Assembly (NCBI RefSeq): GCF_014636095.1 | Contig: NZ_BMDV01000008.1 | Coordinates: 35,340 to 99,339 of the forward strand | Length of the DNA stretch: 64,000 bases | From: Acinetobacter modestus | GTDB lineage: Bacteria; Pseudomonadota; Gammaproteobacteria; Pseudomonadales; Moraxellaceae | Direction of reading: 5' to 3' | Part shown: positions 9,025 to 18,230 of the stretch, piece by piece | Layout of the letters: each line of letters starts with the position of its first letter | Position numbering within the stretch: position 1 is the stretch's first letter | Made by a program: the position numbers and the translations under genes | The notes under the pieces: generated by a model | Told to the model about the DNA's origin: nothing | Database searches by the model: none | What the model saw: only the letters and a program-made list of their open reading frames with translations

Positions 9025-9799
9025 TGGATTTCCCCTGAAGTTTTAAGTGTCGTTTTGCTTGCTCCCATAGTTCATCCATTTCTGCCAAACTCATTTCTTG
9101 CAAGTCTTTATTTTGTCTTTGTGCTTGTTGTTCAATATATGCAAATCGGCTTCTAAATTTATGAATCGTTGCCAATAATGCAGTCTCACTCGACACGCCA
9201 AGTTTACGTCCTACGTTAATTAAAGAAAATAGACAATCTCCAAACTCTTCTTGTATTTCATCAGCTTTTTGAGTTTTTATTGCCTCTTGTAATTCCTCTA
9301 ATTCCTCATTTAACTTCCCATAAGCATCTTCAACTGTTTCAAAATCAAAACCCAGCTGCGCTGCTTTTTTTTGAATCTCATGTGCCTGTACCAATGCTGG
9401 CGCATGTTTCACTTCATCTAGTCGAGATTGAGCCTTACCTTGTTTTTCTTGTTGCTTAATTTTTTTCCATAATTCACTGACTTGTTCTGGATCTAAATTT
9501 TGATATTTTTCAGCTTGAAATACATGTGGATGTCGACGAATTAATTTTTCACTAATCGCATCGACCACATCATGAAAATTAAATGCACCTTGTTCACTAT
9601 ACATCTGAGATTGGAACACGACCTGCAATAACAAATCGCCTAACTCATTACGAATTTCATTTAGATCCCCCTCTCGAATCGCAGCTTCTACCTCATAGGC
9701 TTCTTCGATCGCATAACGCGTCAAACTATTTGGTGTTTGTTGTTGATCCCATGGGCACTTTTGTCTTAATTCGTGCATGATTTCTAATAACTTTTCCAT
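8993..9799 (-). CDS. mazG: Nucleoside triphosphate pyrophosphohydrolase MazG
   Basis: Hydrolyses NTPs and dNTPs to monophosphates and pyrophosphate. Two MazG repeats are visible: CPWDQQQT then EEAYEVEAAI with NELGDLLLQVVF, and a second EELEELQEAI with EEFGDCLFSLINV. These supply the Glu/Asp magnesium ligands. GGAG lies 8 nt before the ATG at 9799, which matches the usual N-terminus; a start at 9820 would add seven residues. In E. coli and Pseudomonas mazG lies near relA; here about 4.5 kb separates the two. Confidence 0.94.
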   Translation of the reverse strand: MEKLLEIMHELRQKCPWDQQQTPNSLTRYAIEEAYEVEAAIREGDLNEIRNELGDLLLQVVFQSQMYSEQGAFNFHDVVDAISEKLIRRHPHVFQAEKYQNLDPEQVSELWKKIKQQEKQGKAQSRLDEVKHAPALVQAHEIQKKAAQLGFDFETVEDAYGKLNEELEELQEAIKTQKADEIQEEFGDCLFSLINVGRKLGVSSETALLATIHKFRSRFAYIEQQAQRQNKDLQEMSLAEMDELWEQAKRHLKLQGKSNEFAATKQQT

Positions 9800-9892
9800 G
9801 AATTTCTCCAAATACACCAAATTGTTGCAGCCTGAACCTGCTTATGCGTAATATACGCCGATTAAAGAAATATGATAAAGCAAGGGAAAGTA

Positions 9893-10666
9893 ATGCAACA
9901 TAGCGTATTTATCAGTGGGGCCGCACAAGGAATTGGTGCTGAGATCGCACGTATGTTTTATCGACAAGGTTATAAAGTCGGTATATATGATATTAACGAT
10001 GAACAAGCGCGACAATTAGCCGATGAACTTGGGGAAAATGCGAAAGCGGGCTATCTCGATGTAAGCAACTTTCGTCAATGGCAAATCGCTTTACAAGACT
10101 TTAATAATTGGGCTGGTGAACTCAATATTTTAATTAATAACGCTGGCATCCTATATTCAGGTGCATTTGAAAACACCCCAATCCAATCTCATCATCGTAC
10201 CATCGACATCAATGTAAAAGGTGTTTTTAATGGTTGCCATGTTGCCTTACCTCACCTACAAAAAGCCAGTTTTGCTCGTGTAATTAATCTTTCTTCAGCT
10301 TCAGCAATTTATGGACAAGCAGATTTAGCCTCATATTCAGCAAGTAAGTTTGCTGTTCGTGGTTTAACAGAAGCTTTAGACGTCGAGTGGCAGAAATATA
10401 ATATTCGTGTGCTTGATGTAATGCCTTTATTTGTACAAACCAATATGGTGAAGAATATGGATGCGGGCAGTATTCAAAATATTGGCGTAGATTTAACCCC
10501 CGCTGATGTAGCAAAACAAGTATTACATCTAGCACAACAAAAAGATCACGCCTTGATTCCAACACACACTCCTATAGGAATTAAAACTAAATTGATGTAT
10601 CAATTGTCGAGCATCAGCCCACAGTTTTTAAATCGATTGACCAATATTTTTTTATCAAAAAGATAA
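9893..10666 (+). CDS. Short-chain dehydrogenase/reductase
   Basis: Classical SDR of about 257 residues. The N-terminal glycine motif GAAQGIG binds NAD(P), NNAG follows, and the catalytic Ser-Tyr-Lys are in SSASAIYG...YSASK. The substrate is unknown. The ATG at 9893 is preceded by AAGGGAAAG; a longer form from 9872 lacks a ribosome site. It is divergent from mazG, and a hairpin at 10674-10702 follows. Confidence 0.85.
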   Translation: MQHSVFISGAAQGIGAEIARMFYRQGYKVGIYDINDEQARQLADELGENAKAGYLDVSNFRQWQIALQDFNNWAGELNILINNAGILYSGAFENTPIQSHHRTIDINVKGVFNGCHVALPHLQKASFARVINLSSASAIYGQADLASYSASKFAVRGLTEALDVEWQKYNIRVLDVMPLFVQTNMVKNMDAGSIQNIGVDLTPADVAKQVLHLAQQKDHALIPTHTPIGIKTKLMYQLSSISPQFLNRLTNIFLSKR

Positions 10667-10673
10667 TTTAAAA

Positions 10674-10702
10674 GATTCATTCAAATAATATTTGAATGAA
10701 TC
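10674..10702. terminator. 13-bp hairpin after the SDR gene
   Basis: GATTCATTCAAAT pairs perfectly with ATTTGAATGAATC across a 3-nt loop. The rightward side is followed by AAAATAAA, not by T residues, so termination in the gene's direction is uncertain. It may act as an mRNA-stabilising hairpin. Confidence 0.5.
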
Positions 10703-10867
10703 AAAATAAACATTATGTTTCAAAAACTTATACTAATAAAAAAATCTTTTACTTTATAAAATAAAAATATTTATTAAATATCTTCTTAAATTCCTGTTAA
10801 TTATTTAGAACTTTTTGTATATTTGCGTAATTTTTTAATACAGTTTTTATTTTTTATAGGGGTATAT

Positions 10868-12238
10868 ATGTCATCTTTATTATTAAAACCAAAGCTTTCA
10901 TTCTTATTCATCAGCTGCATGAGTTTGTCGATTTCTGGTCTAACAACTCAAGTACATGCTGGTTTATTTGATAACTATACGGACACGGCTCAAAATTTTC
11001 GTTCATCACTGACTCAACCGATATCGACGCCAACACAAGAATTATTTGAAAAAAAAGCTAAAAGTAATGATGCAGCATTATATCTATTAGAAAAAGCGCG
11101 TTTAGAACAAGCAAACAAACAATATGAAGCTAGTAAGCAAACTTTTGAAAATGCATTTGAATTGTTAGATGCTCAAAATAATAAAGCGACAATTAGCGCT
11201 TCTAAATTAGGTTTTAAGGCACTTTCCCTCGTGAGTAATGATAGCGTAGCACCTTATAAGATTCCTGAATATGAACAGGTATTAGCACATGTTTACCAAT
11301 CGATAAACTATCTAGCTTTAAATAATACTGAGGGTGCGGCTGTTGAAATGCGTGTAGCGCAACGTATTCAACGCGAAATTGAATTAGCTCATAGCAAAGA
11401 AGCAGAAAAAGCAACAGCCAAAGCTCAAAATGATAATTCTGCTCCAGCTGAATACGATGAAGCTTTAGCTGGACTAAATACAATTGCGGGTAAAGTAAAA
11501 AACACGTATCAAAATGCGTATGCATTTTATATGGCGGCAACCTTATGGGAAGCTTTGGGTGAAAAAAATGATGCTTTAGTTGATTATAAAAAAGCATATG
11601 AACTACAGCCAAATGATTTTATTAAAAATGATGTAAAACGACTAGATAACGGTGCAAACAAAGCAAATGCTCAATATCCTGTCGTTATTTTCCTGGAGCA
11701 AGGATTAGTTCCTCAAAAAATTTCTTCGACCTTAGCAATTCCAACACCAAATGGATTAGTGAATATCTCATTTGCAAGCTATGACCCTTCAACCTATATC
11801 ACACCAAGACAGGTCGATATCGCAGTGAATGGGAAAACCGTTGCAAATACAGCATTACTTACTGATATTGGTGCATTGGCTGTAAAAACACTAAAAGAAA
11901 ATATTGCCGCTAATCTCACAACTCAAATTGCACGTTCTACAGCGAAATACGCTGTACAAAAAGAACTGGGCAATCGTTTAGGCGTATTTGGACAACTTGC
12001 AGGCAATGTCTATAACACTGCCACAGAAAAAGCAGATGTTCGTGCATGGAATACCCTCCCAAGCAATGCACAAGTCACTCGCCTTTTACTCCCTGTTGGT
12101 AGTCATACCATTCAACTTAAAAACAACTATGCAAACCAATCGATCAATATTGAAGTGAAAGCTAATCAGACGACCTTTATTCATGGTATCGAAACCAACC
12201 AACAAATTGTCGCTGATAGCTTCAGTATCGCTAAATAA
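10868..12238 (+). CDS. COG3014-family exported protein with TPR-like repeats
   Basis: About 456 residues. An N-terminal signal peptide ends near TTQVHA, followed by an alpha-helical half with TPR-like character (ALYLLEKARLEQANKQYEASKQTF; FYMAATLWEALGEKNDALVDYKKAYELQPND). The C-terminal half is probably beta-rich. There is no lipobox at the predicted cleavage site. AGGGG precedes the ATG at 10868; the ORF from 10823 has no such site. COG3014 proteins commonly lie beside ycfL and lpoB, exactly as here. Its biochemical role is unknown; a cell-envelope role is inferred. Confidence 0.75.
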   Translation: MSSLLLKPKLSFLFISCMSLSISGLTTQVHAGLFDNYTDTAQNFRSSLTQPISTPTQELFEKKAKSNDAALYLLEKARLEQANKQYEASKQTFENAFELLDAQNNKATISASKLGFKALSLVSNDSVAPYKIPEYEQVLAHVYQSINYLALNNTEGAAVEMRVAQRIQREIELAHSKEAEKATAKAQNDNSAPAEYDEALAGLNTIAGKVKNTYQNAYAFYMAATLWEALGEKNDALVDYKKAYELQPNDFIKNDVKRLDNGANKANAQYPVVIFLEQGLVPQKISSTLAIPTPNGLVNISFASYDPSTYITPRQVDIAVNGKTVANTALLTDIGALAVKTLKENIAANLTTQIARSTAKYAVQKELGNRLGVFGQLAGNVYNTATEKADVRAWNTLPSNAQVTRLLLPVGSHTIQLKNNYANQSINIEVKANQTTFIHGIETNQQIVADSFSIAK

Positions 12239-12256
12239 TAACTTGAGTAAAACATA

Positions 12257-12664
12257 ATGAAACAACGCCTTTTACCCATAATTCTGTGTAGCTTTAGCCT
12301 TGGCTTAACTGCATGTACAGCACCAAATGCGATGCGTACACAAACAGACCCAAATACTGGTGCAAGCAATGTCAGAACCATGACAGGTAATCCTATTCTC
12401 GCAACCCGTATTGGTGTCAATCGAATCAATATGGTCAGTCTTGGAGATATTAAAAAAGCATCACTCGCCTTAAAAAATGGTTGGTTCTACGCACAATCTT
12501 TTGAATACAAAGTTGTTTGGTTTGATGCCAATGGAACAGAAATCAATCCAGAAGGTGCAACTTGGAAACCAATCACATTACAAGGGCGTGAAGTAAAAAC
12601 TGTTCAGTCTGTCGCACCCAATCCAAGTGGTGTTGATGTACTGATTTACATGAAAAAAGATTAA
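12257..12664 (+). CDS. YcfL-family lipoprotein
   Basis: 135 residues with a lipoprotein signal (LSLGLTAC-type lipobox, Cys at about 21) and a small beta-rich domain containing GWFYAQSFEYKVVWFDANG, typical of YcfL (DUF1425). In E. coli ycfL lies next to lpoB, the outer-membrane activator of PBP1b. It sits 18 bp after the COG3014 gene and 29 bp before the LpoB-like gene, so probably one operon. Confidence 0.8.
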   Translation: MKQRLLPIILCSFSLGLTACTAPNAMRTQTDPNTGASNVRTMTGNPILATRIGVNRINMVSLGDIKKASLALKNGWFYAQSFEYKVVWFDANGTEINPEGATWKPITLQGREVKTVQSVAPNPSGVDVLIYMKKD

Positions 12665-12693
12665 CCAATAGATTCTTGATCAGGGGGAAATAT

Positions 12694-13296
12694 ATGAAAC
12701 TTCGCACTTTAGCTTTAGCAACAACAATCAGCACAATCGCTTTTGTGAGTGGTTGCACATCACAATCAGTCTCTTATGGCGATGCACAGGCAACTGAAAC
12801 ACTTACTAAAGATTTTGGATCAACTGATCTTCAACAAATCGCTGCAAAAATGGTTGATGACATGTTGGCATTTCCACCTGTCATTGAAATGACTCAGTCT
12901 CGTCGCCCTGTGCTCTTCGTCGATCGCATTAAAAATAAAACTCAAGAGCACATTGATACTGAATCAATCACGGATACGATCCAAACTAAACTCATCAATT
13001 CTGGAAAATTCCGTTTTGTAGATATGACTTCTGTTGGCGCTATGGCCGATCAACTGGTATATCAACAACAGAGTGGTATGGTAGACAAACGAACAGCTGT
13101 TAAAACGGGTTCGCAAATTGCTGCTGAATACATGTTAAACGGTAATTTATCGAGTATCGTGAAAAACTCAGGTGGTAAGAGTGATGTTTATTATAAATTC
13201 ACGTTTAAATTACAAAATCTAAAAACAGGAATTGTTGAATGGACGAGTGAAAAAGAAATTCGTAAATCTGCGAAACGTTCGACATTTGGTTTATAA
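12694..13296 (+). CDS. lpoB: LpoB-like penicillin-binding protein activator lipoprotein
   Basis: About 200 residues with a lipobox VSGC (Cys near 21), then the LpoB domain (AAKMVDDMLAFP, RRPVLFVDRIKNKTQEHIDT, GKFRFVD, AEYMLNGNLSSIV). In E. coli LpoB reaches from the outer membrane to stimulate PBP1b. AGGGGG lies just before the ATG at 12694; the frame opens earlier only through a TTG. Family membership is clear. Whether it activates a PBP in this organism is not known from sequence. Confidence 0.82.
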   Translation: MKLRTLALATTISTIAFVSGCTSQSVSYGDAQATETLTKDFGSTDLQQIAAKMVDDMLAFPPVIEMTQSRRPVLFVDRIKNKTQEHIDTESITDTIQTKLINSGKFRFVDMTSVGAMADQLVYQQQSGMVDKRTAVKTGSQIAAEYMLNGNLSSIVKNSGGKSDVYYKFTFKLQNLKTGIVEWTSEKEIRKSAKRSTFGL

Positions 13297-13312
13297 ACTC
13301 TTTAAAAATTAA

Positions 13313-13349
13313 ACCTGATACACAGTATTCCTGTGTTATCAGGTCTTTT
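13313..13349 (+). terminator. Terminator after the lpoB-like gene
   Basis: ACCTGATA-CACAG pairs with CTGTG-TATCAGGT around a 5-nt loop with one bulged base, followed by CTTTT. It ends the COG3014-ycfL-lpoB unit and suggests that the next gene has its own promoter or receives read-through. Confidence 0.75.
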
Positions 13350-13369
13350 GGTTAGAATGATAGATAACG

Positions 13370-14371
13370 ATGAAATCTTTACTTTATGCAGCTTTATTCT
13401 GCCTCACAATAACGCATTCAGCCTATGCTGCTTTACAAGAAATTATGAAAGAAGCCACAGGCAGTGGCCCTACGCAACAACAAGCAATTGCCGAAGCTTT
13501 GCTCATCGCAGCACAATCTGTGAATGGAACTAGTGTCACTTCACGTACAGATCTGACTGAAGAAGTGAACATGGTCGTAACAAACAATCATTGGAGCTAC
13601 CAAGGAAAAACCTCTCCTGTTTTTAGTATTGAAACACAAGGTACCAGTGCAATTAATCGTTTTCAGGTGCTGAGTGTATCTGGTTCTGGTAAAAACTATC
13701 GCGCGAAAGTCCGTGCTTATGTCAGCAAGTTTCAATCAAGTGTAGCGGATCAACACTTACGCCGTATTGCGGTTATGCCATTTCAATATAACTATTCAAA
13801 AACTCAACTCACAGATGGCAGTGATGCTGATGACTTTGTGACAGAAGTTGCCGATCTAATTGGTACTCAGCTATCAAACTCACGCCAGCTCAGTTTAGTC
13901 AGCCGTGACTATATTGAGGAGATGGCAACTGAAAATGCATTTCTTCGTTGGGATGGTGCACCAGCAGAAATGGCAAGACTTGGGCAAAAAGTGGGTGCTG
14001 ACTATATTTTAGTTGGACGGATCAATGAAGCAAAAACGACTCAAGGACGTTCATTTTATGGCGCTGTTCCAGCTGGGCAACAAGCAATCCGTCTAAATTG
14101 GCGAGTGATTGAGGTGAATACAGGGAAAGTTGCTGCTGCAGGAACTGTAAATCAACAGCAACGCCAATCTCTAGGAGAGCTTATTCATAATTCACAATCT
14201 ACAACCTCATCAGACTTACTCGCACAACAAATAAGTAATGATGTCTTAAATGGCTTGTCTTTAATGCCGATCAGTTACTCTCAACAAAATTCGACACAAG
14301 TCGAGAGTTCAGAACCACTGTCGGATGCTGAACTTACACCAGGTTCGAGTGAAAAACCGATTCGTTGGTGA
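13370..14371 (+). CDS. Exported CsgG/FlgT-like protein
   Basis: 333 residues. A signal peptide ends in YAA. An N-terminal part of about 110 residues starts with EATGSGPTQQQAIAEALLIAA, like the N-domain of flagellar FlgT. The middle domain (RRIAVMPFQYNYS, DLIGTQLSNSRQLSLVSRDYIEE, VGADYILVGRI) resembles CsgG, FlgO or the TolB-N/LpoB fold. The last 50 residues are Ser/Gln-rich. No flagellar or curli genes are nearby. It probably acts in the periplasm with the LpoB-like protein upstream, but no function should be assumed. Confidence 0.65.
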   Translation: MKSLLYAALFCLTITHSAYAALQEIMKEATGSGPTQQQAIAEALLIAAQSVNGTSVTSRTDLTEEVNMVVTNNHWSYQGKTSPVFSIETQGTSAINRFQVLSVSGSGKNYRAKVRAYVSKFQSSVADQHLRRIAVMPFQYNYSKTQLTDGSDADDFVTEVADLIGTQLSNSRQLSLVSRDYIEEMATENAFLRWDGAPAEMARLGQKVGADYILVGRINEAKTTQGRSFYGAVPAGQQAIRLNWRVIEVNTGKVAAAGTVNQQQRQSLGELIHNSQSTTSSDLLAQQISNDVLNGLSLMPISYSQQNSTQVESSEPLSDAELTPGSSEKPIRW

Positions 14372-14417
14372 TCGAATAATCTGTGTATATTCAACTTATG
14401 AATTTTTGTTGATGCAA

Positions 14418-14457
14418 AAAAAAGAACACTTTAAATTAATTTAAAGTGTTCTTTTTT
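14418..14457. terminator. 40-bp perfect palindrome, bidirectional terminator
   Basis: Each half-arm is 20 nt and fully complementary with no loop bases left over; the core is AAGAACACTTTAAATT then its complement. A and T runs lie at the two ends. It sits between the convergent CsgG/FlgT-like gene and relA. Confidence 0.9.
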
Positions 14458-14473
14458 ATAAAGATAATACCAA

Positions 14474-16780
14474 CTAACTCCCTTGAACCAATCGTCGTGC
14501 GCTGATAATGCCCGGCTGCTGCTCTAAACGAGCTAAAAGACGAGACAATTGCGCCAAACCTTTCACTTCAATCAGTAACTTCATATTGGCAATCCCATCT
14601 GCCTCAGAAATCGTATTCACCTGACGAATGTTTATTTGATCTGAGAAAATCACTTGCGTGAGGTCTTTAAGTAGACCACGACGATCATAGGCTTCAACCA
14701 CAATTTGCACACTCTGACCACGCGTTGGTTGCATTTCCCAATCCGCTTCAACAGCACGTTCAGGCTCTTGTGTGGTCATACGTAAATAATCTGGACAAGC
14801 AACCTTATGGATACTGACACCACGATTTAAAGTGATATAGCCCCCAATCGACTCACCATGTACAGGTTGACAACACTGTGCAATATGCAATTCAACATTA
14901 TCCAAACCGTCAATCAAAATCCCATGCGCAGATAAGGTATGGCTGGCACGTGGATTTAAGGCAGGTTTTAAGACCAGTTCAGGCTCATCTTGATCCAAGT
15001 GCATCTGACGATTTACTTGATTCATCAAGGCATGCAAACTGATATCACCGCTGACCAATGCAACTAAAATATCATCGCCAGATTTCAGATTAAAGTGAGA
15101 TGAATAGTCTTTAAGATCGATACTTTTAGGGTGAATTGCTAACCGTGCCAACTCTTTATTAAGTAACTCACGCCCCACCTCAACATTCTTACTACGATCT
15201 TGTTGTCTAAACCAATGGCGTAACTTGTCACGCGCACGAGCAGTTTTGATATAACCTAAAGAGTTCACCAACCAATCACGGTTCGGTTCACGATCTTTTT
15301 TGGTTAAAATCTCAACTTGTTCACCCGTCTTCAACGTATAGGTTAATGGCACATAACGTTGATTGACACGTGCTGCATAACACTTATTACCTACCTCAGT
15401 ATGTACATGGTAAGCAAAATCTAAAACCGTTGAACCTCGTGGCAATTCTTTAATATCACCATCACGACTAAACACATAGATTTTTTCAAAATTTTCAAAA
15501 TCTTGAATTTGATCTATACCGTTTGACTCTTCATCCTCGCCATGTGGTGTGGTTTCGGTACGCTCTTGATAATGTTCCAATACCGCACGTAAAGAATGTA
15601 GACGATGATTAAATGAATGATCGGTATTTTTTGCACCTTCTTTATAATTAAAATGCGAACAAACGCCCAGTTCGGCTTCATTATGCATTTCAAAGGTACG
15701 AATTTGTACTTCTAAAGACTTATTTTCAGCAATCACTGCTGTGTGTAATGAACGATAGCCGTTGGCTTTTGGATTGGTGACATAGTCATCAAACTGGTTC
15801 GGGATATGACGCCACAACTGATGCACAATACCTAAAGCGTGATAACAGTCTGGTACACTTTTTACCAATACACGCACTGCACGAATATCATAAAGCTGAT
15901 CAAAACTCAGATTTTTGCTTTTCATTTTTCGATAAATCGAATAAATGTGCTTCACTCGTCCAGTGATTTCCGCCTGAATATGATGCATACCCAGTTCAGT
16001 CTTTAGCTTATCAATCACAAACTGAATATATTGCTCTCGCTCTAAACGTTTTTCATTCAGCAACGATGCAATTTCTTTATAACGCTCAGGTGCCAAATAA
16101 CGGAAAGCGAGATCTTCTAATTCCCATTTTAGCTGTGCAATACCTAATCGATGTGCAAGTGGTGAATAGATTGTTAAAATCTCGCGTGCAACGCGTTCTT
16201 GACGTTCTTTACTTGCAGTGGCTAATTCACGTAAAGCATAAGTACGTTCAGCCAATTTGATCAAAACGACGCGTACATCTTCTGTCACTGAAATCAGCAT
16301 TTTATAAATGCCGTTTAAATGCTCACGCTGATTGTTATTAAAATGATCTTCTAAACGTTTATTTTTTTCAATCAATTCAGAGAGCTTACCCATCGCAAGC
16401 GTGCCTTGTACAAGACCAAGTACCTGTTCGCCGAATTGTTGTTGAATATCCTCTAAAGTAATTAAACCTTCGCGCACACTTCGATACAACACTGCCGCTG
16501 ACAATGTGTCTTCATCAACATGTAAATGCGCCAAAATATCAGCCATACCAATACCTGTACTAAAGGTATTGCTACGATGATGAACCGTGGTTTCTAATTC
16601 TTTTGCCAAGGTCAGCTCTGCAACTTTTTGAAGTTGCTTTAGCTCTGCCCCATCCAAAATATCACGCACTCGATCTAGCCAAGAGACCAGACCACTTTGC
16701 GCTTCAGCGGCATGTTCTACAGTCGTTTCCTCTGACAACTCATGGAGTCGTCCAGGTAACTGCTCACGTACTGTGACCAT
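14474..16780 (-). CDS. relA: (p)ppGpp synthetase RelA
   Basis: Ribosome-bound alarmone synthetase of the stringent response, 768 residues. The N-terminal hydrolase-like domain lacks the HD..ED metal ligands (it reads LYRSVREGLITLED), so it should be synthesis-only. The synthetase domain shows GRVKHIYSIYRKMKSK, YDIRAVRVLV and NGYRSLHTAV. The C-terminal half has TGS (IYVFSRDGDIKELPRGSTVLDF), a Cys-rich zinc-finger domain (AQCCQPVHG) and an ACT domain. It is the last gene of the leftward run exonuclease-rlmD-relA. Confidence 0.96.
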   Translation of the reverse strand: MVTVREQLPGRLHELSEETTVEHAAEAQSGLVSWLDRVRDILDGAELKQLQKVAELTLAKELETTVHHRSNTFSTGIGMADILAHLHVDEDTLSAAVLYRSVREGLITLEDIQQQFGEQVLGLVQGTLAMGKLSELIEKNKRLEDHFNNNQREHLNGIYKMLISVTEDVRVVLIKLAERTYALRELATASKERQERVAREILTIYSPLAHRLGIAQLKWELEDLAFRYLAPERYKEIASLLNEKRLEREQYIQFVIDKLKTELGMHHIQAEITGRVKHIYSIYRKMKSKNLSFDQLYDIRAVRVLVKSVPDCYHALGIVHQLWRHIPNQFDDYVTNPKANGYRSLHTAVIAENKSLEVQIRTFEMHNEAELGVCSHFNYKEGAKNTDHSFNHRLHSLRAVLEHYQERTETTPHGEDEESNGIDQIQDFENFEKIYVFSRDGDIKELPRGSTVLDFAYHVHTEVGNKCYAARVNQRYVPLTYTLKTGEQVEILTKKDREPNRDWLVNSLGYIKTARARDKLRHWFRQQDRSKNVEVGRELLNKELARLAIHPKSIDLKDYSSHFNLKSGDDILVALVSGDISLHALMNQVNRQMHLDQDEPELVLKPALNPRASHTLSAHGILIDGLDNVELHIAQCCQPVHGESIGGYITLNRGVSIHKVACPDYLRMTTQEPERAVEADWEMQPTRGQSVQIVVEAYDRRGLLKDLTQVIFSDQINIRQVNTISEADGIANMKLLIEVKGLAQLSRLLARLEQQPGIISARRLVQGS

Positions 16781-16811
16781 ACCATTCTCCTCTGGATATG
16801 TAACTCATTCT

Positions 16812-18221
16812 CTAATCGTTTATCTCTTGGGTCTTTTCAAATTGCGCAATTTTTTCAAACAAGGCAATTGATTCAACATGCTCAGTATGGGTAAACATAT
16901 CCATTACTGCCGCTTTTTTAAGTTGATAACCATATTGTGCCAGTACACCCGCATCCCTTGCCAGTGTTGATGGATTACATGAAACATAAACGATTCTTTT
17001 TGCTCCAAAATTAGGTACATATTGCATAACCTCAAACGCACCTGATCGAGGAGGATCAATTAATAATGCATCAAATCCCTGTTTTGCCCAAGAATGATGC
17101 GAAAAGTCTTTTGTTAAATCTTGTGAAAAGAACAATGCCTGAGACAATTGATTTGCTTTCGCATTCTCAGTTGCCCGTTGTACCATCTCATCACTTGCTT
17201 CAACACCAACGACCTGACCTGTCTCACCAACACAACGTGCTAAAGGTAAGGAAAAATTACCCAGTCCACAAAATAGGTCGAGCACTCTCTCCCCTTTCTG
17301 TAAATCTAGCAATTCACATGCCAAGTGAATCATCTTTGCATTTACATCACTATTTACTTGAGTAAAGTCTAAAGGTGAAAATGCAAATTTAACCGCAAAC
17401 TCATCCAGACTGTAGTGCAAACGCATAGGTGCTTGAGCATCATCAACACGATGTAAACTATCTGCGCCCTTAGGTTGCAAATACAACTGCCAATCCTTTA
17501 GTAACGCAAATTGACGTAATTGGTTGACATCCGACACATTTAATTCATCCAAGTGGCGAATCAATAACGCTGTCTCGGTATCACCCATTGCTAATTCTAT
17601 ATGACCAATGTGGGCTTTGCCTGTTAGACTTTCGAGTAGTTTTCTCAACTCCACCAAACTTTCGGACAAGCGCTGATCAAGAACATGACACTGCTGAATC
17701 GGTGTTAAATGATTACTGTGATGCTCACGAAAGCCCATCACCAAACGATTTTGTTTCGCAATATAGCGAACGCCCACTCGAGCACGACGGCGATAATCTA
17801 TTTTTTCAGAGCGGATTGGATCTAACCATTGTTCTGGTTGTAAACCAGCAAAATGTTGTAAATGTGACTTCAATACATTCTGTTTTAATAAAATCTGTTC
17901 GTCTGGATGAATATGTTGCAAGCTACAGCCACCACAGACCCCAAAATGCGGACAAATCGGATCAACTCGCCCCACAGCCGCATCACTTTCTAGCTTAACC
18001 ATATCCGCTTCTTCTAAACGCGAAGTTTGATTGCTAATCTTGGCTTGTACTGTTTCACCCACGAGAGCATAACGAATAAAAACCTTCTTACCATGCTTTT
18101 CTTTTGGATGATCAGGATGCGTTCCATAATGCGCAATCCCTCGCCCCTCATGAGAAAAAGCTTCGATTTGAAAGGTATATGTTGGATATTGAGCTGGGCG
18201 CTGTTTCGCTTTATGTTTCAA
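16812..18221 (-). CDS. rlmD: 23S rRNA (uracil-1939-C5)-methyltransferase
   Basis: 469 residues: an N-terminal TRAM domain, a 4Fe-4S cluster motif [10 protein letters not shown], a Rossmann methyltransferase domain ([16 protein letters not shown]) and the catalytic [12 protein letters not shown] motif with the nucleophilic Cys. It methylates U1939 of 23S rRNA using S-adenosylmethionine. It is 31 bp upstream of relA, as in E. coli and Pseudomonas, and 9 bp after the exonuclease gene. Confidence 0.95.
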   Translation of the reverse strand: MKHKAKQRPAQYPTYTFQIEAFSHEGRGIAHYGTHPDHPKEKHGKKVFIRYALVGETVQAKISNQTSRLEEADMVKLESDAAVGRVDPICPHFGVCGGCSLQHIHPDEQILLKQNVLKSHLQHFAGLQPEQWLDPIRSEKIDYRRRARVGVRYIAKQNRLVMGFREHHSNHLTPIQQCHVLDQRLSESLVELRKLLESLTGKAHIGHIELAMGDTETALLIRHLDELNVSDVNQLRQFALLKDWQLYLQPKGADSLHRVDDAQAPMRLHYSLDEFAVKFAFSPLDFTQVNSDVNAKMIHLACELLDLQKGERVLDLFCGLGNFSLPLARCVGETGQVVGVEASDEMVQRATENAKANQLSQALFFSQDLTKDFSHHSWAKQGFDALLIDPPRSGAFEVMQYVPNFGAKRIVYVSCNPSTLARDAGVLAQYGYQLKKAAVMDMFTHTEHVESIALFEKIAQFEKTQEIND

Positions 18222-18230
18222 AAGATCAAC

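Noticed and set aside
11214..11612. 132-codon ORF opposite the COG3014 gene
   Set aside because: Antisense to a clear coding gene with a signal peptide; its His/Leu/Tyr-rich composition is that of a shadow translation.
13370..14371. Flagellar FlgT or curli CsgG as a specific assignment
   Set aside because: Only domain-level resemblance, no flagellar or curli genes nearby, no lipobox as in CsgG.
17588..17998. 136-codon ORF opposite rlmD
   Set aside because: Overlaps the RlmD coding region including the iron-sulfur motif; no independent signal.
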